Below, in pieces: positions 44,786 through 62,762 of a stretch of DNA of 64,000 nt. Location of the stretch: NCBI RefSeq assembly GCF_000208745.1, contig NC_030850.1:36776836-36840835 (forward strand). The letters are read 5' to 3'. This stretch comes from Theobroma cacao. Lineage: Eukaryota > Streptophyta > Magnoliopsida > Malvales > Malvaceae. The translations under genes and the position numbers were made by a program. The notes beneath the pieces are model-generated. The model was not told the DNA's origin. It did no database searches and saw only the letters and a program-made list of their open reading frames with translations. Each line of letters begins with the position of its first letter. The first letter of the stretch is position 1.

Positions 44786-46931
44786 GCCGGTGGTAATGAC
44801 CTCAAATTCCGGTCGCGGTGGCGGCGGCGGAGGAGGAGGAGGAGAAGGGTTGTTGTCAAATGTTGTTGGATTCTGTATGATACCAGTATTAGTATATTGT
44901 AATATTTGTGATGCTAGGTGATGTTAAACGTGATTGGCTCATTTGACTGTTAAAAAACAGAAGGCTTTTCAGAATGCTGCTGCCATTGTTGTTATTACCA
45001 CATGCTTCAAAAGAAGTAGGACCCTGTTTTGTTTGATAACCGCCGACGCTCTATGACAGCGCGTGTCAAGCACCGGACGTTACTACTGCCATTGGAGATG
45101 TAAAGGAGTAAAAAAGAAGACCAAATAAAAAAAAAGTCTTTCTCATGCAAAGGAAAACTATGGAGATGGAAAGACGTGACACAGGAGAAAGAACTGACAA
45201 GGGACAAGTACTACCTTGTCACAATATAACTATAGACATTTGGCATTGGAAAAATACAAGATAAAGTTGAAGATTTGAAGGGTATATTATCCGTAGTTTA
45301 CAGGTCGTGTAAGGCACAACAATCTCATACCATTGGTGGGTTAACAAAAGGTTTTCACAGGATGGTTGTGTCGTCAGATACTCATTTTCTCCTACAGTCA
45401 ATGACAAAAGCTACTTTCGATTGAGTCAATTAATTCGATTTATGTAGCATATGAAAAACTGGGAACTAAAGCTTCAACAACTTTTGCTGCAAACCAGGAA
45501 ACCAGTCCCCATTATTTGTTTTTCACAGTCAGTCACATTGTTGGAGGGATTTGGGTTGGTTTGCTTTTTGATGGATAGTATAGGCAGCGAAAATTATTCA
45601 TGATGCTAGTCCTAAATGATCCAAAATAATGATGATTGTCGACCATGGGCAAATTTTTTGGCAATCAACATCCAGGAATCCCAGCAATAAATGTTCCATG
45701 AAAAGCTGCACCGCGGGTAGGTTGATTGACATTGAATTGTTCTTTCCTCATGTATACTTAAAATGCAAAAGTAAATACTTTTACAAAATCCATTAGCAAA
45801 ACAAAAGTTGCAAACAAAGAAATGACGAGAAACAAAGAAAACCCTTTTTCCAGTAGGGTAAGTACTTGAAAGGGTAACTGTTGCTTTCCTCTTCTTTCAA
45901 ATTCTGATTCAGAGAAAGAGAAGCTTCGAAGATAGCTACATGAAGAATTAATAAGCGTTTCTGATCTAGAGTTAATCATGAAATTAATCAAATATTAAAG
46001 AGTACAGAGATGAAGAGACAGGCAGGCTCCACAGCACGTTGCCATGGGGTCCCAGACAATGCTGACATGCAGACGTCATTGGAGTTCGAGTCAAGCTGTG
46101 TTGTGTAAACCCTTTTAACGTATGAAAAGTGGTCAAGCAATCCCCAAAACTCATGGTTTTTCTTCATTCCATCGTTTTGGATTTGCCGGATCCTTCACTG
46201 CTCAACTCCATTAACATGAGCTGATCTGATCAGACACTGCTGCTAGATGCCAGTTATTAGCTGATGATGTGCATATGTAACTTTTTGTTGGAGTTAAGAA
46301 ATGGGCATTTCACCATGAAAAGAAACAAACGAAACTCGGTCACGTGCCAGAAAGTTGGCTCTCCTTTTACCTAATCTTTGCCTTAGGCGACGTTGACAAC
46401 AGTGGATTGGGATTTTGTTGAAGATTGGATGACTCGGATCCACCTCAACTTGTCTTACGTGTCCTGTCATGGATTTATCATCAATTATTATTGTCGAAAA
46501 GCAGGGCCATCCTCAAGGTCAGAGGACTCGAGGGATAGAGGCCCTACTTACCCAAGCTTTTTTTCTTTGTGTTTTGCTAAGATCAGACAATTTTCTAATG
46601 TTGGTAATATATTAGACAAAGTGGCAAGGAATTCATCAAAACTGCTGCAATTAGCAAAGGTTTAATTTGGTAATATGAACAAGCTTTTTGAGTTCAAAAC
46701 CCAGAGCGCTTGCTCTTCAAACAAGTAGAAGCCAGAAGCATCACACTAAGGAATTACACATGTGAGGGAAAAAAATAAATAATATGACTATGAAAACAAG
46801 ACTGTATTTCACAACACAAATGATCTTCAAACAAAAGCGACAAGCCGGATTTAAGTTTTCTTGACAAAGCATCTCTTCCTATCCATGCAAGAAGCTTCTG
46901 GGGTTAGAAAGTTCTTGACAGATTATCATCA
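44786..46931. other. Spacer with the upstream region of the CTL-like gene
   Basis: A purine/pyrimidine-biased triplet tract (ggcggcggcggaggagg, 44819-44845) lies in the probable 5' UTR of the CTL-like gene. The rest has no recognisable gene; the ORF at 46393-46665 lacks domains and typical coding bias. Confidence 0.55.
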
Positions 46932-48493
46932 CTATTCCTTCACATCACTGGCAGATTCTGGGGGTAGCTTGACAATATTTAGTTGGCCACCATCCTTGTT
47001 AGCAATGGTGGCAGCTTTTATCTCATTGCACTGGTTTATGAACTTGGTCAGCTCCTGGTCCAGTAAGAGAAAGCTCATGTCAGCAATAGTCTCACAGAGA
47101 CAATGTCAAAAAAGAGTATTTTGCTGGGAAGAATAGCAAATATAATTCTGGTTGTAGTTCACGGGGCAATGATTATGATGTTGATGCCTGTCTTTAGTTG
47201 AAAAAGATAGCTAAAATGACTTCCATCTAATGTTTAATTCTAAAATCTTCAACTAACGCAGGGAATCCTCATAACTAACTCCAGCTCATTTTCCATTTGG
47301 GCTGAGTTCAGTGTATCTCAAGATTAACACTGAACATCCATCTCAACAGGTATGCTCAAAACCAGTTCCCTAAATCACCACTGAGAACATGACTCTCAAT
47401 AAATTCAGTTTCACTCAAGCAAGTTAAAGCAGAGGGGCAGACAGGCTGCAGCCGCACCCATATTAAAAGCACAGAAATCTTCCACTCCCATTTTTACCCT
47501 TTAACCAACAGATACACGCTCCATCACTCCAATCATATAAAACAAGCATGCATGTAGATGGCAGATTTTTTTGTTGTGAGAACGAGATAGATACAGCAGT
47601 TGATTTGGTACCAAAACAACACAATTACTGTATAAGACAACAAAGGAAGTTAATGACAGAAAATCACTTAACATGGAATTCAAACGAACATTAACCTTCT
47701 GTCCTCTATCTATATCTCTCTTTCTTACAAACACACAAACACACCAGCGGTCCCCCTCTGTTTTCCTCCCATGATAACCAAAAAGCTGTGAACAAATGAA
47801 AGATGCAAGCTAAAAAGACTCAAAGTTCGTAGTTATTTCCTTTTAAATACAAAAATCCAGTCTGAGAATGCACGCTGCACATCAGTTAAGGAACCCTTAA
47901 AACGCAGCTTTGTCAGTTTCAAGTGCCATTAAATCATTTATTTACACAAGTTGCCAGTTACAAGAACCCATTAATAAGAGAAAAAAGGGTTAAAGAATAC
48001 TAATAATGGTTGTGAACTCATTCACCCAATGTCAACAATCCTTCAGAGCAACTAAATCCAAAAGCTGAAAAATTTAGCTCTCGACGAATAAACAAATGAC
48101 CCAATATGCAACTATTCATTGAATTTTCAATTAAATTTCATCAAACAGCCCATGACAAAGCGAAGAAGCACAGAAGCCCAAGTATGGTAAAAAGACAACA
48201 AAGTTTAGCAAAATTTTCAAAGAAAGAGCAAAGAAAAAGATTAAAGAGATTGAGAATTACTCGATCAGCGTCCATATCTTTCGTCATCTTCGATGGCTTG
48301 ACGACTCTCTTACCTGCAAAGGAATCGAAATTTGAAAAATGAATGAAAAGACGTGGAACCAATACATTCGCTTATAAGTATTATAAAGTTAAAAGGAGAA
48401 ACCTTTGCGAACGTGAGGAAGCTTTCCATGGCGATTGGGAGGGATTGTTTTCTGCTTCTTTTGCCCTTTGAACAGATTTCCTTTCTGCGTCAT
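46932..48493 (-). CDS. Small UPF0390 / Leydig cell tumour 10-kDa-like protein
   Basis: An 88-aa basic protein split over three small exons: 48493-48403, 48313-48261 and 47054-46932. Splice phases agree (AAA G/GT AAG, then CGA/GAG). The N-terminus MTQKGNLFKGQKKQK and the central KGKRVVKPSKM are lysine-rich. The C-terminal ELTKFINQCNEIKAATIANK is helical and ends SASDVKE. This layout fits the eukaryotic UPF0390 (DUF2462) family, which has no well-established function; a nucleolar or RNA-linked role is often guessed from the basic N-terminus. Intron 2 is 1.2 kb and shows no nested gene. AAACCCTAG lies upstream of the start near 48520. Confidence 0.85.
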
Positions 48494-49492
48494 CTTTCTC
48501 TCTCTCTGCAAGAAGGTTGCTAGGGTTTTTGCCGCTTTCTACTTTAAGCGGCGCGTTACCGCCCACTAACCGTTTGGCGGTTCAGGCATTGGATTAACGG
48601 GTTACAAAGAGTCCACAGGTCCAGACCAATTATACATAGGCTGGGCCTAAGCTACAGCCATGAACTCGTTTCTTCCATGTTTTTCTCCCTTAAGGCCTTG
48701 TGGGCCTTTTCCATTATCTATTTTTTGTTTTTTCCTTTTGACTTTAAATGAAAATATATTATATATATTTGGGTGTTAATTGACATTATTATATAATAAT
48801 TGATAACGTAATTGACCGGATCACATGACAATTAATATTATTAATTATATCATAATTGATATTGTAAATACATGATGACGTGATGATTGCTAAAATATTT
48901 GACATGATGATATAATAATTGATATGATTAATTAGTTTAACGATTGATTGTTATTAATTTTTATTGAAATTAAAAATTAATGAGATTATAATTCAAACTA
49001 TAATAATTTTTTAATATAATAAAGATTTTTCTATATAAAATGCAATAGTTCAAGAGTATTTAATATTTAAATCTTAGTACTTGTACCTTATTATAACAAA
49101 AAGTATCAATTTTTTCTTTTTTATTTGTTACAATATATAATAAATATTAAAAAAAAAGAATAAACTTTCTTTTATCCCACGTGAGGAAAGGAAACAACTA
49201 AAAGACCAAAGTAGCCTTCTTTGTAATTTCGCCATGTAGGCAAACTTCTTTCCAATAGCAGCCTTCCGCGTCAACGACAATTACGGAACCTGAAAAGACA
49301 AAAATGGCCTTCAAAGCATGGCGCGTCAAAACTGTCGACCAAACCGAACTGACCCGTACTTTGTGTTTGTTTGAAAATCAAATACCAAATCAAAAAGTCA
49401 AAAAAGAGAAAACTCCCTCTCCTCCTCGCTTATGCATCGGTCCTCCGGTTTTCCACAGCGTCTAGACTGAGCCAATCAGAATTCGACGAACA
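48494..49492. promoter_or_regulatory. Divergent promoter region between UPF0390 and GFAT genes
   Basis: A 1-kb head-to-head spacer. The ends are GC-richer, with a telo-box-like AAACCCTAG (reverse strand, near 48520) beside the UPF0390 gene. The middle (48720-49160) is very AT-rich with repeated ataattgat phrases. No gene. Confidence 0.6.
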
Positions 49493-53933
<4,441 letters not shown>

Positions 53934-54611
53934 GAAAGATTCACTAACTTGTTCTTCAAACCAGGAAAAAGTAACAAGAATCGTAGCAGAGCTTACCTGC
54001 AGCAGGATATATCTCTGGAATTACCTGATGTTCGGGTTATGCATTGTAAATTCATTAGAAAAATAGCACACTGATCCTCCAATTTGCTCTCGTAACTCAT
54101 GTTGTTAACCACTTCGTTTATTCTGATTGGTGTTTTTTCTAACTGTAGTACTAGATCATTACCCATGTCGTTACTCCTAAGTTTATGTTCTCTTTTCCAT
54201 GTAATGTCGACTTTGGTTGAAAATGAATAGAGCAGAAGGTGTTGTCTAATTAAGTGAGAGAATGGCACGTCAAAAGCTTCAAAAGAAACAGATAGGGTGC
54301 TTCAATCCTACATCAGGCAGGTATTTTCTCTTCACCATCTCACAAATTCCTTGCCAGAAAGTCTGACATTTGCGTTCAAAGGAAAGTAAAAGAGAAACAT
54401 TGAAGACGTGGTACTATGGGAAATGGCAATGGTTCTTATTCCAACCTTCTGTTGGGAATAACCTTTTGGCAGTGAATCGATCATTGGAAATGAAAATTGG
54501 AGACACTCCAATGACAAACTCTCATCCTCTGTAATTCCAAGTAAAAAAAAAGTCAATCGACTCAAAATAAAGTTAAATTGGCTGCCAAGAACCGCTACTG
54601 CAACTTTCCAT
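53934..54611. other. Convergent spacer between GFAT and the RETICULATA-related gene
   Basis: Only 678 bp separate two stop codons, so the 3' UTRs probably meet or overlap here. No further gene is seen. Confidence 0.65.
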
Positions 54612-56925
54612 TCACTCCCTTGTCTTCTGAACACCAGTCCACCGTGCATAATCTACCCACCTGTGTCAGAGATTGCAAACAATTCTTAAAGATTTCAGTA
54701 TCAAAAGCAAGTAGATTATGTACAGGAGTTAGGGAATGGGTTTGGAAATCTTACATCAAAGATCCCAAGAATGTGTTTCCAGTTCGGACAGCAAAGCAGA
54801 TCGCACTCAAGATTATCTTGTGTTGGTGTAGTAAGGGCTCCAGGATTCGTTGTTCAATAACTCCGGCAAGAACTTGGTACCTGTTTAACAAAAAAAGTAC
54901 ACCCTTTATCATCATAATCTACGAATTTCAACCATTTTTGCAGACTGAGACATCAAAGCATTACAGCTCACTGTCATGTAGTAATGCAACACCTGACCAC
55001 CGTCATGTAGAAGCAAACATGCATAGATTATAGCTGTTGATTACCTTAGGTTGCTAGATACTGCCATGTACACACCATAGGCAACACTGGTTGATAATAT
55101 AGGCACGTCCTCTGATTCACCAGCAAAAGATTTATCAAACACCTTTCTTGCATTAATCAACAGATTTGTAACTCCCACACCAACCTGAAGAAGTCTGTTG
55201 TCAGCGGCATGGAAGCCAAAATGGGGATTGACAGTACATTTATTAAGCAACAGATACCTAATTCTACCCATGAATCACAAAATCACTTGATTTAGCTTCA
55301 AACATTCATCAGAAAAGACTTCTGTAACACATCAGGATGGACCATAAAGCACATGACCGAAAATAAGAATAGAAACTCTTGCATATCTGTTAGGTAGTAA
55401 CTAACCAGAGATGCAGCGGTTCCAACAGCGAAGAGTTTGGCCCCGTTCCTCTGCATGGAAGATTATGTGCTTGTAAGGTTTAAAACATGAAGAAATTAAT
55501 GAAATTTACTCGAGTTGGTCTACAATAAGTGTTTGTGACATACCGCTATTGCACCTACTCTCTGTAAAAAAGAATAAGAGGTTCCTGCCAAAGCCACCTG
55601 CGTTCAGGATTCTGAAAGTAAGTTGAAGGGTAATATGTGGTTTTTACAGATAAAACTGGTTAGACCAATAAAGCCAATGACCTGGAAAGCATTGTCAGGA
55701 CAATTATAGAAGAACGTAGAAATAGCTCCGGAGCTGAGAGCTAAAGGTGGTCGGAGAGAAACAGTTGGAGCAGGAAGCCACACGAGCATGAAATCTGCAA
55801 TCAGGGCCATTACCTAAAACAGAGCATTTATCAAAAAAAAAATGTTTATGGAATTAATCAGGTATCAACCTTCCGTTGAATCTGATCAGCAACTAAGATA
55901 AGGTGGAGATAATTTTCATGCAGGCATACCACGTCAGCAAAAACAAAATCGAGCTCCTTCACAATCCTTTCTCTGCGCCGTTCCAACTCTGCTGCAGACT
56001 GAAAAAGTAGGGAAAAAGCCGGATAGAGGTATGACAGTGAGCTAAGTTACTCATTCAATCAAATATTCGAAGTTGGTTCCAGCTCCAACCCAAGAAGAGG
56101 AACTTCTAATTGTTCTATCACCAATCCAGAAAAGGAATTCGAAGAGAACAGAATAAAAATTCAGATGTAAATTTCCAGAAAAAGAAATGGCCTATTCAGA
56201 ATAATCAATAGTTTGGCTAAGAATCTTGGGCCCTGAGAGCAATGATTCAGGGAAAAAAGAAGAATTCCATTGCTGCAAACTGTGGCAATGTTAGACTAAC
56301 CTTGGTGAAAATCCCAACGCCGCACTCGATGGCAACCTTAGTCAAGAACAAATCATCGGCAAGCAACCGCTCCTTAAACCCTCCAAAGTTCAGCAACCAC
56401 CGGAAAATAGGAGACTTCTCCAACTCAAAGTACCTAGAAACAATTGATCCCGGTACCTTCCCGGCCTCGATTGCCGCCGTTATGTCCTTGGGCAAACTCT
56501 CAAACGTCCTCCCCTCCTGTATACATACACCACAATTCGCACGTAAAAATCATCCATATATACATAAAGAAACTACGTAGTTAATTTTATACCTCTGCGA
56601 GAGCTAGAATTGCTTCGGATCGATTGCGTGACCTGTCTCGATCACCACGATCGCCATGTCCTCCTCCTCCTCCTCCTCCCCCGCTTCCACTACGGCCGCC
56701 CCCAGTTCCGCCAGAAAAACCGCCGCCATTTCCCGAGGAAAAAACTATGGCGGGGTGGAATTTATTGCGGGCGATGGAGACAGTCAATGCAAGAGAGGGA
56801 GTGAAGAGGCAGCTGCAACTGTTGGTGGTGGTGATGGCGAAGCTCTGGTGGCGGTGGTGGGAGTAAGAGGGTCTTTGGAGGAAGAAGGAGGGCGTGGAGA
56901 GGTTAGAAAAGGTATTGACTGCCAT
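54612..56925 (-). CDS. RETICULATA-related (DUF3411) chloroplast protein
   Basis: Nine exons on the minus strand: 56925-56593, 56516-56301, 55998-55930, 55813-55682, 55597-55544, 55450-55406, 55184-55045, 54880-54755, 54660-54612; 387 aa. The start MAVNTFSNLSTPSFF has strong context (GCAATGG). Residues 1 to about 60 are a Ser/His-rich likely plastid transit peptide, followed by a glycine-rich linker (GGGRSGSGGGGGGGG). The conserved core runs from LPKDITAAIEAGKVPG through FRWLLNFGGFKERLLADDLF and LIADFMLVWLPAPTVSL to FAVRTGNTFLGSLMWVDYARW. Members sit in the plastid envelope and affect leaf mesophyll development and metabolism; the exact activity is not established. The last two exons are joined by a split codon (AT/G) that restores the expected MWVDYARW. 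Confidence 0.9.
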
Positions 56926-57591
56926 TGCAGAGAAAGGAACGGAGTGTGTTTGTGGCAATGGAAATTAAAACTAAAAGTAAGTTTCCTTCTTTTTGTTTCC
57001 TTTTATGTTTGCTCTGTCTCTGGCCTTACAGAGATCAGAGAGGCAGAGAAAGAGAATCAAGAAGTGGTCGCTTTGCTTCCTCAGTTAGTCGAAGAGATCA
57101 GAGGTGGAGAAACAAGGATGGTAACGGTCTGACTTCAATCTCACCACACTCACTCTCGCCTACGACACGCTCTTCACGCTCCATGCCATATTCGATATTA
57201 CTTAACGAAGAAGGTGAAGGGAGTGACGAGGACTGAGGAGAGCGAGCGCGTGAAGAGTCAAGTTAATTTTAACTGATTGGTAGAGAAAAGGAGCCAAGGC
57301 AACTGCAAGCCAGAGCTACTGAAAAAAAACACAAACACTAGCGTATGAACTACCTAGTACAACTATTTACCAGCTACTCTGTCAGTACGTAATAGTTTTG
57401 TTATACTGTTACTGGTTGGATTCACTGTCAACCTTTTATTAATTAACTAACTACATGAGTCATATATTTTAGGTTGCCGTTTTGTGTATTTTTTATATCA
57501 AAATTTCATGGGGTTGATTATTGATCAAAATATCATTAGAAGATTAGTGTTGTAACAAGATTTATCCTAACAAAGTATTGTAGCCCGACAA
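56926..57591. promoter_or_regulatory. Upstream region of the RETICULATA-related gene
   Basis: Short plus-strand ORFs at 56610-57236 are mostly shadows of exon 1 and its leader, without domains. The region should contain the minus-strand promoter; no element could be fixed. Confidence 0.45.
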
Positions 57592-58275
57592 TAGATCTGG
57601 TAATTCGTATTTTTGTATCATAAATGTGTCATATATGATTAGATACGAAACACGTTAAGATTAAATACGAACACGACACGTTTAATATTTATATTTTAAA
57701 TTTAAAATACGTACACGTATATATTTAATAAACTTATAACACAACACGACACGATTAACACGTTTATTAAACGTGTCAATATACGACATGACACTATTAA
57801 TAACACAATTAAATAAAAATATTTATAATTAAATATAATTTTTTTATTTAAATTTAAAATCTATAATTATAACAAAACAAAAATAATAATAAGATCAAAT
57901 ATAATAAAATTTAATATAAATAACATATGTAAAATTCGTTATCATATAATATGATAAAATACACCATTAACATCTAACCTTCAAATACTAATGATATAAA
58001 AAATCATTCATAATTTTCAATCGTAATAACTATATTTTTACATTTATAAAATAAAAATTTTATAAAAATAATTATTTAAAATTATTTATATAAGATTAAA
58101 ATAATCTTTAACTATTAATTTTTAATAGGTTAATAACATGTCATGTATATGCGTTTAAACACGATAACACAATTAAGTTAATATGTTTTAAACGTGTTTG
58201 TCGACACGTTAAGACTAAACCTAAAACCTATTTAACTATTATCTTTCCGTATCGCGTCTAAAATTATTAGGTCTA
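57592..58275. mobile_element. hAT-type non-autonomous element (MITE), 684 bp
   Basis: The ends are imperfect inverted repeats: TAGATCTGGTAATTCGTA at the left and, in reverse complement, TAGACCTAATAATTTTAGA at the right. Flanks cccgacaa (57584-57591) and caagacaa (58276-58283) fit an 8-bp hAT target duplication with two changed bases. The interior is AT-rich with repeated acgacacg / cgtgtc motifs near both ends and no coding capacity. Confidence 0.75.
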
Positions 58276-59857
58276 CAAGACAACATAAAGTTATAAAAGT
58301 CTTACAAGTATGGTATTATTGTTATTACCGTCCTTACTTATTAGTATCTTTATTGTTCTAGATAAATTTTTACTATATGTTGTAGAGAAAAAAAATATTG
58401 ATTTGAATTTTTGATTGTTAAATTTTTATTAAAATTAAGAGTTTATGTACTCACAAATAAAAAAGTTTAGAAATTTGGTCATTAAAATGTTTTTATTTTG
58501 TTTTATTTTGTACTTTGAATTCGTAACCTAATAATGATCATCGTAACTTTTAAAGAATAAATTGATAAATAAAATATCAAAGATGGTATTTCAATGAAAA
58601 AAATAAAAACAAAAGAGAATTTTGGGCTCTTGTACATGTAAAGAATTCAAATACATAATTAAAAATAAAATAATTTTCTATTAAATCAAATTAATTAAAA
58701 CGTTCAAAAAAAAATCAAGTGACACGTGTTAGCTTGAACTTTTGCAGAAGGCCACAAAGGTTTGGGCCCACCTGATCCAGACTGGACACTCCCTATTAAC
58801 CATAGCTTGAAAATCGATGGCGGCCCGCTAATTTTTTTGTGATCCACAAGACATTACCATGCTGGCTCCAATGTGTGCTTGTTCCCACTGCTCCAAAGCC
58901 ATAAAAACAACTTTTTTTTTTTTTTTTTAAATTTTTGAGGATACCAGATTTTATTTTAATGATGTGATTGCCAATTAAACAATATTCACACATTAATGTT
59001 TCCATTTATTTTAAAAATCCAAAAATTAATTTTTTAAAATATTTTCTTTTTTCCAGTCCATGTATACTTTATTGGAAAAAGAACTCAATTTTTTCTGGCA
59101 CATAATTAAAGGTGAGAAAATAGTTAATTAGGTTAAGAGAATTTTATAATTGAATTAACAGAATATTGTATAAAAATTAGTGGAACCGATAAAAAATGAA
59201 GTACTAATCGATAAACTGAATTAGATCGGTTAATTTGGTAAGTTATTGAATTAATTGAAATATTCTTAATTTTATTTTTTATGTTAATTACATGGTAAAT
59301 AAAATTAAGTTATGAAATCTTATCAACACGAGAAATTTAAATTAAATGAATAATAATATGCTTAAGATTATAAATTGATTAATTCAGTTAATGAAAAAAT
59401 AAAATTAAAACCAATTGAATTAATCGATTTAATTTATCTCATTTTTGAATTAAATTGAATTATCGAATGAATCGAGTTTATTCAATTAACTTGATTAATT
59501 CAATATTAATAAAAAATTACTCACCTGTAAAAGTAACTCTTATTTCTCTAAAATGCTAAATATAATTTAATTCGGTCTAATTAATAAAAATGTACGAATT
59601 GTTCAAGCTAGACCATATAATTAGTAACTTGATTGTCTATTTCCTAAAATATTTCTTTATTTTTTTCCCATAAATGTAAATAAAAAAGAAAAAAGAAAAA
59701 ATGAAAAATAGCATATGCATTCTGTAGCAATGGTCTAGAATCGAGGTGCTTTGCTGGACCCTTAAAACGTCTCTTATCCCCTTTGTTTCGATATGGATAG
59801 CTAGCCCGAACAAGCTTTCTCTCTCTCACTTACACAACAGCAAAACTTCCTTTAACC
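58276..59857. other. AT-rich spacer upstream of plastid uL1
   Basis: No gene. It contains a long T run at 58912-58928 and a block of cryptic repeats of the type ttaattcagttaatgaa / attgaattaatcgattt (59170-59510), probably an old degraded repeat. The last 150 bp should hold the uL1 promoter and a pyrimidine-rich leader (ctttctctctctcac). Confidence 0.5.
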
Positions 59858-62762
59858 ATGACTACTTGCACTACACCGTCATCATCGCTGATGCTAGCGT
59901 ACGCCGCATCTACAGTACACGGGCAAGACCTCACTCCATCTCTTCTCTCTTTCAAATCCAACAAGCCTGCCTTTTCTCTCTACCCACTCGTTCTCAAGAC
60001 TTCCAAAGACAGGAAATCCAGCCTCAAATGGGCCAATCTATGTCCCCAGAGGGATTCCAAGCATGTTGTTGTAGCTGCCGTGGCTGCGGAGGCTGAGGTG
60101 GCTGAGGCTGCTGAGGGAAAGGAAGGAGTGGCTGAGGGTGCCACTGCTACTGCCACTGCCCCTGCCCCGCCTAAGCCCAAGAGAGGAAAGGCTGCGTTGC
60201 CTCTTAAGAGAGACAGAGTATGTGGATTTTAAATTTGAGTTTCTTTATTCTTTCTTTTCAATGCTGCTAAAGTTTTGTTATTGTGTTTTCGGGGTTTGTT
60301 GGATCGTTTTGTTTGTGGGTTCTGCTTTGTTTAGAGAAAACAGTACCTGTGGTTGGGTGTGAAAGTTTTGATTTTTTTAGGTGAGTTTGTTAATACTTAA
60401 TACTTATGTTGTTTCTAGGACTTTTGTATAATGAACAGATGGTGTGGTCACTCTTTTTTTTTTTTATAATTAGTTGCATTTGAAGTTTAATTTTTGAGTT
60501 TATGATTAGGTAACTGGTTTTTCACTTCAATTTGAGTTTAATGTTTAATTTTAGAATTTTGCTTTAAGAAACTATTGTCTATCAAGAAATACATAGCATA
60601 TTGGATATAGGGTCCCCCACCTTTTCCATTTTCATAAAATTGTATAAGTTTGATTTTTGTTGTGAGATTGTTCAGAAATGGTTAGTTTCTTCTTATTGTA
60701 CATTATTTTTTGTTAAATGTGCGGCTGGTAGATATGGTTGTGATGTTTCCTGTCCAAAATTTACTATTATTTAGGTTCCATAATTTAATTGTTTTAAACA
60801 TTCTTTATCCTGTTCAAACTGCAGACAAGGTCTAAGAGATTCTTGGAAATTCAAAAATTAAGGGAAAACAAAAAGGAGTATGATCTAAAGACAGCAATAT
60901 CATTGTTAAAGGAAATGACAAGTGCAAAGTTTGTTGAGTCAGCTGAAGCCCATTTCCGCCTTAACATTGATCCTAAGTATAATGATCAACAGCTGAGAGC
61001 AACAGTAAGTTTTCTAGGCTTCACGTGATAATTGTCATGGCCTCACTGACCTTGGTTGTTACATGTGATATCCAACGTTTCTTCTGACCCTCTTTCTTGC
61101 AGGTGAATTTGCCAAAGGGAACTGGGCAAACTGTTAAAGTGGCTGTACTTACTCAAGGTAGTTGCTCTGCTTTAATGTTTGCTAACCTATTTGTTGTCTA
61201 CTTGTTTTCATTTGGTTTTACTGGAATTTGTTTCTTTATCTAGAACATAATTGATAATGTGCATGGGTGAAAGATTTAACTGATAACTTGCATTTCTTCC
61301 AAGAGATTGCGGAGGTTCTGAACTACTTAAAAATTTTGTTAGTGGCAAGTAATCATGCTAAAATGATGTACTTTAGACTGGTGATAATATTTGAAGACTT
61401 TAAGTGGAACTCTTTTAGTGGCAATTATGAATTGCTCTTCTGGTTTGGCTGTTTTTTTAAATATGATTTCTTTACAGGTGAAAAGTTTGATGAAGCAAAA
61501 AATGCGGGAGCAGATATTGTTGGTGGTGAGGACTTGATTGAACAGATAAAAAAAGGATTCATGGAATTTGACAAATTAATTGCTTCCCCAGATATGATGG
61601 TCAAGGTGTTGCTTTGCTGCTCTTAATTCAATTAATGAGATATATTTTTCATTTCCTTATATTCTGTTAACCAAATTCCAGTTGTCAGCACTATCATTTG
61701 TTTCATGGTCTTTCCTTTTTGTTCAAAATCACAATAATATTGTCACAATGGATTTTATTTTAACATCTTCTCATTCTGATTAGGTTGCGAGCCTTGGAAA
61801 GATTCTAGGACCACGTGGGCTCATGCCAAATCCGAAAGCTGGTACTGTTACACCCAATTTACCTCAGGTAGGATCTGATTGCTATGTTTCAAGCATGCAA
61901 TTTGTTTGTGTTTCTAGTTCTGAGTTATAGGTCACTGCCTATTGATTGTCTTGTTGATCTTTTGCATATCTACATTTACATGAATCATGTGTGAGCATAG
62001 GCGCATCTGCTGGTGCTTCAGTATCAGTATGCCCCTTTGACACAGTAGAACTACAGAATGAGTGTGAAATTGATATTAGCAAGCAGTTGTACTCAACAAT
62101 ATAGAACTGGTTTACTGGGGAGTAAAAGTTCTGATTCATGTAATTGGGCAGTTGTTAGCTATTTTATATGTCCCTTTGACATAATAATAACAACAATGAG
62201 ATATGGACAAGATGGATGGGGAAAAGTGTATAAGAACCACATTGGATAATATGCTTCAGGATCCTTTTACTTTTAATAAGTTGCAACTGAATGATACATG
62301 TGAGCTAGCAATCGTTAATATAGCTAAAATGTTTTATTGAATCACTTCTTTCAGGCTATAGAAGAATTCAAAAAGGGAAAAGTCGAATACAGAGCTGATA
62401 AAACTGGGATTGTTCACATTCCTTTCGGGAAAGTTGACTTCTCAGAAGAAGACCTCCTTCTGAATTTCCTTGCCGCTGTAGTATGTCACGTTCTTTTCTT
62501 TCCTTGGCACCTCTTATCTCCCTCTCCCTCACCATTTTGCTCTCCATTCTTTCTTTTGAACAATATTAGTGTCTACAACTGCAATTCTGCTTGATATTTA
62601 TTATTTTTGTCTTTAATTTGACAGAAATCAATTGAAACAAACAAGCCAAAAGGTGCAAAAGGAGTATACTGGAAAAGTGCACACATATGCACATCAATGG
62701 GGCCTTCGATCCGGTTAAGTATAAGGGAGATGCTTGATTACAAGCCTCCATCAAACATTTGA
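59858..62762 (+). CDS. RPL1: Plastid 50S ribosomal protein L1 (uL1c)
   Basis: Nuclear gene for the L1-stalk protein of the chloroplast large ribosomal subunit, which helps release deacylated tRNA from the E site. Seven exons: 59858-60217, 60825-61004, 61103-61157, 61478-61605, 61784-61867, 62355-62480, 62625-62762; 356 aa. Exon 1 encodes a Ser/Thr-rich chloroplast transit peptide and an Ala/Glu/Lys/Pro-rich linker ([15 protein letters not shown]). The mature bacterial-type L1 fold starts near [12 protein letters not shown] and includes [33 protein letters not shown]. It carries the family signature [21 protein letters not shown] and ends with [18 protein letters not shown]. Length and motifs are normal. 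Confidence 0.95.

Noticed and set aside
46393..46665. 90-codon ORF in the spacer left of the UPF0390 gene
   Set aside because: No domain, no coding-like composition and no plausible flanking exons.
56926..56958. Upstream start of the RETICULATA-related protein (MPQTHS..)
   Set aside because: The first codon is TTG; the next ATG at 56925 has strong context and gives a typical plastid transit peptide.
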